41,277 nt of DNA from an uncultured Clostridia bacterium (GTDB lineage Bacteria; Bacillota; Clostridia; Saccharofermentanales; Saccharofermentanaceae), in assembly GCA_947303255.1 (NCBI GenBank), contig CAMYXL010000022.1, positions 1 through 41,277 on the forward strand, read 5' to 3'. The translations under genes and the position numbers were made by a program. This document shows positions 35,308 through 41,277 of this stretch, in pieces. Within the stretch, counting starts at the first letter, position 1, and every line of letters starts with the position of its first letter. The notes beneath the pieces were generated by a model that was not told where the DNA came from, ran no database searches, and saw only the letters and a list, made by a program, of their open reading frames with translations.

Positions 35308-36447
35308 ATGAGCAATATTTTGGATTACATCAAATGGAGAGGCGACATTTCTTTTTCGAAAAGCCCCATGAACGAAGTCGATGGCATGATATTTGCAAAC
35401 CTTTGCTATCTGTACTTTGATGCCGTTCTTGACAGTATCGAAAGTGAGAGCATTACCATAAAGGAATATACTTCTCTTGTTCGAAAAAACAACCTGGAGA
35501 TACTGCGAATGCTCCTGGTAAATACCAAAGATTACGATGATCTTCTTTATTCATGTTCCAGATCGACTCGTTTCAAGGATGTAAGGCTTTCTGATTACGT
35601 GAGCATGTTTGATCCGATACTCGAGATGCAGTTCGCAGCAATCACATTCGAACTTGACGATAAGAGTCTGGTTGTCGCGTTCAGAGGAACAGATGACACC
35701 ATCGCAGGTTGGAAAGAAGATTTTAACATGGGATTTCTTGACGTTATCCCTTCTCAGGCTCAGGCACTCAACTATCTTAACCGTATCTATTCAAAGCATC
35801 CGGACAGAAAACTATATCTGTTGGGTCACTCCAAAGGAGGAAACCTTGCCATTTACTCAGCGGTAAAATCTCCTCTTAAAGTCAATTCCAAGATCGCTCA
35901 CATATATAATTACGACGGTCCGGGATTCAGAGGTGACTTCTTGGAGGATAAGACCTATATAAGGCTAACAAAAAAGATCACATCTATCGTACCTGAATCT
36001 TCTATTATTGGAATGCTTCTCGAGCGTAAAGAGCCGGAGACCATCGCCAAGAGCAACGTAATGGGCGGCTTTTATCAGCACGACGGTTTTTCCTGGGAAG
36101 TTTTGGGAACAAAGTTTGTTACTAAGAAAGAGCGTAACATTGACAGTCAGATCATAGACAAGACCATGAAGAGTTATCTTTACAGTTCCACTTCTGAACA
36201 ACGCATGCAGGTTGCAGATGCCCTTTCTAAGATCTTCGAGGGATATGAGAGTTATACCCTGACCGACCTTACAGCAGACAAGATCAAGGTCATCAACAGA
36301 TTGACCAAAAGCTACGATGGTCTTGATAAGCAGACCAAAGACTTCCTCACGGCTTCCCTGCGCCTTATCTTCAGCGAAGGCATTAAGGCTGTCAGAGGTA
36401 ATACCGGTGGTCTGAAGTTGCCGGTTGCCATTCTGGCAAAGAAATAG
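35308..36447 (+). CDS. DUF2974 (Mbeg1-like) alpha/beta hydrolase
   Basis: 379 residues from ATG 35308, with AAGGAG eight bases upstream; an earlier in-frame start at 35284 overlaps the ribosome site. The nucleophile elbow is GHSKGG at 173-178 (Ser175), preceded by LVVAFRGTDDTIAGWKEDF, the lipase-like oxyanion region. YNYDGPGFRG follows, and HDGFSWEV near the later acid/His positions. The family is common in Clostridia and lactobacilli, with presumed esterase or lipase activity but no defined substrate. No signal peptide, so cytoplasmic. Single gene. Downstream (36448-36490) there is only a weak hairpin TTCATA/TATGAA before a T-run. Confidence 0.88.
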   Translation: MSNILDYIKWRGDISFSKSPMNEVDGMIFANLCYLYFDAVLDSIESESITIKEYTSLVRKNNLEILRMLLVNTKDYDDLLYSCSRSTRFKDVRLSDYVSMFDPILEMQFAAITFELDDKSLVVAFRGTDDTIAGWKEDFNMGFLDVIPSQAQALNYLNRIYSKHPDRKLYLLGHSKGGNLAIYSAVKSPLKVNSKIAHIYNYDGPGFRGDFLEDKTYIRLTKKITSIVPESSIIGMLLERKEPETIAKSNVMGGFYQHDGFSWEVLGTKFVTKKERNIDSQIIDKTMKSYLYSSTSEQRMQVADALSKIFEGYESYTLTDLTADKIKVINRLTKSYDGLDKQTKDFLTASLRLIFSEGIKAVRGNTGGLKLPVAILAKK

Positions 36448-36506
36448 GTTCATATTTATTATTATGAAGAAAAATGTACGTTTTTTAATTTAATGCAATT
36501 TTGCAA

Positions 36507-36535
36507 TTTCAAAATGTAAATTATTCATTTATAAT
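36507..36535 (+). promoter_or_regulatory. promoter of ddh, with an upstream palindrome
   Basis: -10 TATAAT (36530-36535), with TTTCAA at 36507-36512 as a weak -35 (17-bp spacer). The palindrome TGCAATTTTGCA (36494-36505) lies directly upstream of the -35 box, where an activator could bind. Confidence 0.5.
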
Positions 36536-36577
36536 TCATTGGTTAGAATATTTTTATAAGAAAGTGAGATAACGAAA

Positions 36578-37564
36578 ATGGCTATAAGAATTGGTATATT
36601 GGGCTATGGAAACCTCGCGCGCGGAGTTGAAGCCGGAATTACACACAACAACGATATGGAACTCGTCGCTGTTTTTACAAGAAGAGACCCTGCTTCCTTG
36701 CAGATCAAGACACCTAACGTTCCTGTTGTAAGCGTTAACGATATCGTTTCATACAAGGATAAGATCGATGTATTGGTTCTCTGCGGCGGCAGTGCTACAG
36801 ATCTTCCTAAGCAGACAGCTCAGTATGTTAAAGACTTTAACGTAATCGACAGTTTTGATACACACGCTAAGATCCCTGAGCACTATGCTGAGGTTAACGA
36901 GCAGGCTCTTGCTAATCAGAAGGTCGCTCTCATCTCCTGCGGTTGGGATCCGGGTATGTTCTCTATCAATCGTCTCTACTCCAACTGCATCCTTCCTGAC
37001 GGACAGGATTACACATTCTGGGGTAAGGGCGTAAGCCAGGGTCACTCTGACGCAATCCGTCGTGTACCTGGTGTTAAGAATGGTAAGCAGTACACTGTAC
37101 CTGTAGATGCTGCTCTCGAGGCTGTAAGATCCGGCTCTAATCCTGAACTCACAACACGTCAGAAGCACACACGTGTTTGCTACGTAGTTCCTGAGGAAGG
37201 CGCTGATAAGGATCTTATCACTAAGACGATCAAGGAAATGCCTAACTACTTCGCTGATTACGATACAACAGTAAACTTCATTACTGAAGAAGAGTTCGTA
37301 AGAGATCACAGCGGTATGGCTCACGGCGGTTTCGTATTCCGTACAGGCACAACAGGCTGGAACAACGAGAACAAGCACGTTATCGAGTACAGCCTCAAGC
37401 TTGATTCCAACCCTGAGTTCACAGCTTCCGTACTTCTTGCTTATGCACGTGCAATCTCCCGTCTTGCAGCAAAGGGTGACTTCGGTTGTAAGACAGTATT
37501 CGATATTGCTCCTGCACTTCTCTCACCTCTTTCAGGCGACGAGATCAGAGCTCATCTTCTCTAA
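36578..37564 (+). CDS. ddh: meso-diaminopimelate D-dehydrogenase
   Basis: Reductive amination of L-tetrahydrodipicolinate to meso-diaminopimelate with NADPH in one step, for lysine and peptidoglycan. 328 residues, the family length. N-terminal NADP fold MAIRIGILGYGNLARGVE with VFTRRDPASL. Substrate region SFDTHAKIPEHY, SCGWDPGMFSINRLY, and the hallmark FWGKGVSQGHSDAIRRVPGV. HVIEYSLKLDSNPEFTASVLLAYARA closes the fold. ATG 36578 has an AAAGTGAG ribosome site. Single-gene unit with its own promoter and a strong terminator. Confidence 0.97.
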   Translation: MAIRIGILGYGNLARGVEAGITHNNDMELVAVFTRRDPASLQIKTPNVPVVSVNDIVSYKDKIDVLVLCGGSATDLPKQTAQYVKDFNVIDSFDTHAKIPEHYAEVNEQALANQKVALISCGWDPGMFSINRLYSNCILPDGQDYTFWGKGVSQGHSDAIRRVPGVKNGKQYTVPVDAALEAVRSGSNPELTTRQKHTRVCYVVPEEGADKDLITKTIKEMPNYFADYDTTVNFITEEEFVRDHSGMAHGGFVFRTGTTGWNNENKHVIEYSLKLDSNPEFTASVLLAYARAISRLAAKGDFGCKTVFDIAPALLSPLSGDEIRAHLL

Positions 37565-37586
37565 TATTTGATCAAGTATAATTATT

Positions 37587-37624
37587 GCGGGATTTCCTGA
37601 TAACAGGAAGTCCCGCTTTTTTTC
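37587..37624 (+). terminator. terminator of ddh
   Basis: Thirteen-bp stem (37587-37599 with 37604-37616, one wobble pair), ATAA loop, then eight T's. Confidence 0.95.
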
Positions 37625-37703
37625 GAGCAAGACACGTGATTTGCCCTAAATATGTGTTTTTGTTGTGATAACATATCTAGCAGAACATAAGAGGAGATTA
37701 AAT

Positions 37704-38495
37704 ATGAAAAAGAAACTGTCACTTATCATGGCTCTTGTTATGGCAGGAAGCCTTTGCGCCTGCAACAAGGAAACCGATGATAAGAAAGATATCCCTGATA
37801 ACGAAACCACAAACGAGACAACTGAAGGAACGACTATAGAAGGTTCCGAGACCACGCCTTCCGCTACTACAACAAATAATGTGCCTGCAGAAACAGATCC
37901 GCAGATCGATCTCATTGCTTCAAAAAAGGATATCTGGTTTACTCCAAGTAATGATCACGCTACTTACTATTACTGCGTGACTGATTTTGATCATAACGGC
38001 AGACTTGAGGTCATTTGCGCTTCCATGCAGGGCGCGGGATATTTTACGACGGCAAGTTTTTTCGAAGTAAATGAAGCTTGTGACGGTCTTATTGAATGTT
38101 CTCTTCCGAATGATGATTTTGAAGGATTCCTCTTCCCTGACATCATTACCGATCAGGCTATAGATGTTTATACGGACGGAAATATCTACACTTACATTTT
38201 CGATGATACCGTAGTAACAAATGCAGACGAGTCATCGCTTTATACCAACACTTTCTCGATCAACAACACTTACATCAACATATACGTAATCGCTGAAAAG
38301 ACCTCCAGATCGGACGGTTCGGTCTTCTATTCAGATTTCTCGAGAGACATCGATGAGAACGAGTACCAGTCGATCCTGGATAACCCTGTTCCTGGCCAGA
38401 CAAAGTCCACCTGCTATCTCGGATGGATCCCAACGACCAATGCAGATGACTTAAGTTCACTTCTTAAGGGAAGCTACCAGACCTTCTTAGGTTAA
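37704..38495 (+). CDS. Thr-rich lipoprotein with an EF-hand-like DxDxNG motif
   Basis: 263 residues from ATG 37704, with GAGGAG seven bases upstream; an earlier start at 37665 lacks a ribosome site. The lipobox is SLCAC (Cys20 probably lipidated). A Thr/Glu linker follows (NETTNETTEGTTIEGSETT). The C-terminal ~190 residues hold CVTDFDHNGRLEVICASMQGAGYF; the D-F-D-H-N-G-R-L-E run resembles a calcium loop or FG-GAP-type repeat. Function unknown; likely surface exposed. It converges on the LtaS-like gene with a 4-base overlap, and there is no terminator between them. Confidence 0.83.
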   Translation: MKKKLSLIMALVMAGSLCACNKETDDKKDIPDNETTNETTEGTTIEGSETTPSATTTNNVPAETDPQIDLIASKKDIWFTPSNDHATYYYCVTDFDHNGRLEVICASMQGAGYFTTASFFEVNEACDGLIECSLPNDDFEGFLFPDIITDQAIDVYTDGNIYTYIFDDTVVTNADESSLYTNTFSINNTYINIYVIAEKTSRSDGSVFYSDFSRDIDENEYQSILDNPVPGQTKSTCYLGWIPTTNADDLSSLLKGSYQTFLG

Positions 38496-40645
38496 TCTTC
38501 CTGCTCGAAAACATACTTGAAATAGTCGTACTGGATTATGTATCCGGAATATTTCCACTTGTCTTTAACAAGCTGATTAACGTTATCTACGTAATCATCA
38601 GGAACAGATACGCCGGGCTTTGGAGTAAATTCCTTAGTCTTGCAGTCATATTCGCCAAGCTCGGTCTTCCAGCTGTTACCTGCATTCATCGGAAGTATGA
38701 CAAGAGGCATGGAGCTGTTGACTGAACTTACATCATAAACAGGAGCAAATATATCTCGTCCCGGGAATAATCTTGAATCATATTCTATTCCGAAAAGGTT
38801 CATCAATGTAGGAATGATATCAATGGAAGAACAAGGAGTATCAACAACTATAGGTTCTTCGATGGAACCGCACCACAGAACAAGTGTATTCTTGTATCTT
38901 ATGATATCCTGCTCGGATGATTCCATTCCTGAAAGCTCGTCATAATAATCAGTTCCGCCGTTAGCCATTCCGTAAGGATAGTGATCGGCACACATAACGA
39001 TTACCGTATCGTCTGCAATACCCGCCTTCTCCAACTTATCGAGAAGGTATTCCAAACCTTTATCAAGTTCCTTGTTACAAGCCATATACGCCTGGATCGT
39101 CTGTGATGAATCAGGGAATGCTTCAATGGCAGATTCCTTGTTACGCTTACTCATGGCATTTGCTGCCCAGCTGTAGTTACAGTGTCCGCTTACAGTCATG
39201 TAGTACGCGTGGAATTTTGTTCCGTTATTCACATAATCATCGATATAGGAATCAACGGTTGCTTCAAACATCTCATAGTCTGATGCCGGCCAAGCAAGTG
39301 ATTCAACCTCAAGTCCGTGATTTATTGCTGAGAAATCATATCCCAGATTCGGATGAGTCTTGTCTCTGTCATAGAAAGTATATGCTCCGTTATGCCATGC
39401 AGGAGTAGAGTATCCCATATCTCCGAAAACATATCCGAATCCGTACGGCATATAATCATTCCTGCTCGCATAGAATGAATTGCTGGAACCGATCCACTGA
39501 GGGATCTGTCCCGTCATAACCGCATATTCTCCGCCTGTGGTCGATAAGTGCCAGTTAGGCTGATAGAAATCAGTAAATACGAATCCTTCATTGGCAAGTT
39601 TATATAATGTCGGAGTGTAGTCTTTATCGATGGCATAAGGACAAAAAGCTTCAGCTGTTATAAGGATAAGGTTCTTACCTTCAAACATGCCTGTATATTC
39701 ATTTTGCTGAGTCGGCATATTATTTCCGAAGTAAAGATGCATTCCTTTGATCGTATTGTTGTCCGTCTCATTATAAAGCGCCTCGAAATCGATATCCGTG
39801 ATATTGAACGGATAAGGAGTAGGCGTCGCAGTAGGTTCTTCTGAGCTTTCTGCAGGATCTGTATCACCCGTATCAGGCAATGTGGTAACCGTTGTAGCTT
39901 CGGTAAACATAGAAGGCTCAAAAGTCGTAAACAACGGCTCATCAGGATTTATCTCAGGAAGCGGCATCTCCGGCTTACCGAAAACACCATAACGTGCTTC
40001 AAGGATCAGCGAATCAACCAATCCGTATCTTTGAATTGCCATGTTAGGTTCGAAATCATAAGTAGCGTAATTGTTATCAGGTCCTTTTAATGATAACAGT
40101 GATCCTGCGATCCACAGGACTAAAACTGAAACCAATGAAATGATCCAGAAACGCTTGCCCGCTTTTTCGAGAGGAATGATGATACGGATAAAAACAAAAA
40201 ACAGGACCACAGGTATAAAAAGAACCAGTATCTGAGGGATCCTTGCACCCGCAACCTGTAGGATAGTCCCCTTAAAGCCGTCAACGACCTGACCTGTCAT
40301 TCCGGCCATATAACCGAATCCGAAATATGTTCCGTAGAAATCCATGCAGCAGAATTCGATGCCATAGAGAATAAATGATGCTACAACTATAATGCCGCCG
40401 ATTACCCTGGCAACGATCTTTTGAGGAATAAGATCGACGATAACCCCGATAATAAGGCCGACAGGGATGGCGAACAAAAGTATCCTTACCAAAGACAGGT
40501 CAAAGAACGGAATGTCCTTTGCCATAAGCCTCATCATCAATTCCATATATATCGAAAACAACGGAAAGAAAAGGACAGGCACAAGACCCTTTAATGGGCC
40601 GTGCCTGTCCGAACTATCTGATATTAATCTCTTTATAAGATCCAT
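38492..40645 (-). CDS. LtaS-like membrane sulfatase/phosphoglycerol transferase
   Basis: 717 residues. Five predicted membrane helices (~15-41, 50-70, 78-98, 134-158, 165-186) are followed by a Thr/Pro-rich linker (~238-280) and an extracellular sulfatase-fold domain from ~320. Metal and catalytic residues: Glu332 in LITAEAF, the nucleophile Thr369 or 370 in STTGGEYAVMTG, and an Asp-His pair in VMCADHYPYG. This is the layout of lipoteichoic acid synthase and phosphoglycerol transferases, which move glycerol-phosphate from phosphatidylglycerol onto a surface polymer. The exact acceptor is unknown. AAGGGG lies only 2 bases from ATG 40645, an unusually tight spacing. It starts 11 bp after the deacetylase gene, so the pair forms an envelope-modification unit. 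Confidence 0.88.
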   Translation of the reverse strand: MDLIKRLISDSSDRHGPLKGLVPVLFFPLFSIYMELMMRLMAKDIPFFDLSLVRILLFAIPVGLIIGVIVDLIPQKIVARVIGGIIVVASFILYGIEFCCMDFYGTYFGFGYMAGMTGQVVDGFKGTILQVAGARIPQILVLFIPVVLFFVFIRIIIPLEKAGKRFWIISLVSVLVLWIAGSLLSLKGPDNNYATYDFEPNMAIQRYGLVDSLILEARYGVFGKPEMPLPEINPDEPLFTTFEPSMFTEATTVTTLPDTGDTDPAESSEEPTATPTPYPFNITDIDFEALYNETDNNTIKGMHLYFGNNMPTQQNEYTGMFEGKNLILITAEAFCPYAIDKDYTPTLYKLANEGFVFTDFYQPNWHLSTTGGEYAVMTGQIPQWIGSSNSFYASRNDYMPYGFGYVFGDMGYSTPAWHNGAYTFYDRDKTHPNLGYDFSAINHGLEVESLAWPASDYEMFEATVDSYIDDYVNNGTKFHAYYMTVSGHCNYSWAANAMSKRNKESAIEAFPDSSQTIQAYMACNKELDKGLEYLLDKLEKAGIADDTVIVMCADHYPYGMANGGTDYYDELSGMESSEQDIIRYKNTLVLWCGSIEEPIVVDTPCSSIDIIPTLMNLFGIEYDSRLFPGRDIFAPVYDVSSVNSSMPLVILPMNAGNSWKTELGEYDCKTKEFTPKPGVSVPDDYVDNVNQLVKDKWKYSGYIIQYDYFKYVFEQED
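40573..40610 (-). terminator. terminator-like hairpin inside the LtaS-like gene
   Basis: Perfect 10-bp stem GGACAGGCAC/GTGCCTGTCC with an inner ACCC/GGGC-type pairing, followed on the minus strand by TTTTCTTT. It lies about 35 bases into the coding sequence (residues ~12-25). It could end part of the deacetylase transcription or attenuate the transferase gene. Confidence 0.45.
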
Positions 40646-40656
40646 AACCCCTTAGA

Positions 40657-41277
40657 TCAACGAATCGAGTAGTAAGCCTCCCCTGCTTCAAGATCGATAC
40701 CCTTTGCCTCAGCAAGCTCACTAACCGTAACTAATTGATAACCCCTAGCAATAAGTTCAGGAATAACTATATCCATAGCATTACCTGTCGACGAATAAAG
40801 ATCGTGCATTAATATAATGTCACCATCTTTCACATTATTCAATATTGCATTAGCTGTCTTAGTTGTATCTCGATTCTTCCAATCCTGTGTATCAAGGCTC
40901 CAGATGATCATCGGCATACCGACGTTAGCCTTAGTAACATCACTAAATGAACCGCCGCAAGGACGCATGATCGTAGGCTCTTCACCAATGATACTCTTAA
41001 CTGCATCGTTACAACCTGTGATCTCCCACTTAATAGTAGCTCCGCTTGCGGTTGCAAGATTGTTCTCATGGTCAAATGTATGGTTAGCGATCTCGCATCC
41101 AAGATCATAAGCACGCTGTACACAGCTTGCATATGTAGGAACACGGTTACCGACTACGAAGAATGTAGCCTTACAGTCATACTGCTCGCAAAGATCCAAG
41201 ATATGATTTGTTACCGGAGCATAAGGTCCGTCGTCAAATGTAAGTGCGACCATCGGCTTATTCGGATCGATCTTGCT
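40657..41277 (-). CDS. polysaccharide deacetylase (CE4), 5'-partial
   Basis: The frame is open to the window end: residues SKIDPNKP precede the Met at 41253, and this run leads into MVALTFDDGPYAP, the normal family entry, so the true start is outside. 206 residues are visible. NodB motifs: TFDDGP (catalytic Asp and metal Asp), NHTFDHE (the two metal histidines), and LMHDLY near the end. The usual RPPYG motif reads RPCGG, a variant. The family removes N- or O-acetyl groups from peptidoglycan or other surface glycans. With the LtaS-like gene 11 bp downstream, a cell-wall role is likely. A signal or membrane segment would be upstream of the visible part. Confidence 0.92.
   Translation of the reverse strand, partial: SKIDPNKPMVALTFDDGPYAPVTNHILDLCEQYDCKATFFVVGNRVPTYASCVQRAYDLGCEIANHTFDHENNLATASGATIKWEITGCNDAVKSIIGEEPTIMRPCGGSFSDVTKANVGMPMIIWSLDTQDWKNRDTTKTANAILNNVKDGDIILMHDLYSSTGNAMDIVIPELIARGYQLVTVSELAEAKGIDLEAGEAYYSIR

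Overview
The window reads as chromosomal DNA of a low-to-moderate GC Gram-positive bacterium of the Clostridia. Supporting signs are purine-rich AGGAGG ribosome sites, simple hairpin-plus-T-run terminators, a T-box leader, a meso-diaminopimelate dehydrogenase, an LtaS/sulfatase-type envelope transferase, Thr-rich (ETTEETT) lipoprotein linkers and DUF4214 secreted proteins. A gut or rumen fibre-degrading clostridium is a reasonable guess from the GH51 arabinofuranosidase, but this is inference. I see no phage, insertion sequence, CRISPR array or rRNA.

Layout, left to right. Positions 1-4495 (minus): uvrA followed 5 bp later by a Clp ATPase whose 3' end lies outside the window. The Clp has a ClpE-type zinc finger and one AAA+ module, then, where a Clp middle domain is expected, a segment that reads like the C-terminal domain of isoleucyl-tRNA synthetase. 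This is the most unusual thing here. Positions 4601-5930 (plus): a solo tRNA-Glu(CTC) with its own promoter and terminator, then a prohibitin/SPFH membrane protein. Positions 5947-9335 (minus): aconitase and citrate synthase as a two-gene operon behind a near-consensus promoter. Positions 9443-15239 (minus): three tandem secreted proteins sharing a ~241-residue C-terminal cassette of four DUF4214-like repeats; two of them carry a transglutaminase-like Cys-His-Asp domain in front of it. Positions 15329-23147 (minus): leuC-leuD-leuB-ppx-ppk-galM, with ATGA overlaps or gaps of at most 20 bp, so leucine synthesis, polyphosphate turnover and aldose mutarotation look co-transcribed. Positions 23186-26271 (minus): GH51 arabinofuranosidase and a MATE exporter.

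Positions 26377-30177 (minus): an ABC-F protein with a translationally coupled membrane protein of unknown function, then a Thr-rich lipoprotein. Positions 30220-32206 (minus): a sodium:solute symporter controlled by a complete T-box riboswitch (promoter, stem I, stem III, antiterminator and terminator all visible; specifier most likely ACC/Thr). Positions 32313-33484 (plus): a lipoprotein zinc metallopeptidase with no ribosome site, probably read from a leaderless mRNA. Positions 33481-35207 (minus): a lipoprotein of a widespread uncharacterised family and a cytidylate-kinase-like protein. Positions 35308-38495 (plus): a DUF2974 alpha/beta hydrolase, ddh and a Thr-rich lipoprotein. Positions 38492-41277 (minus): an LtaS-like transferase and, upstream of it, a polysaccharide deacetylase cut by the window end.

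The strongest leads for something new are the Clp/IleRS chimera, the DUF4214 cassette family with transglutaminase-like partners, the T-box on the symporter, and two genes that look leaderless.
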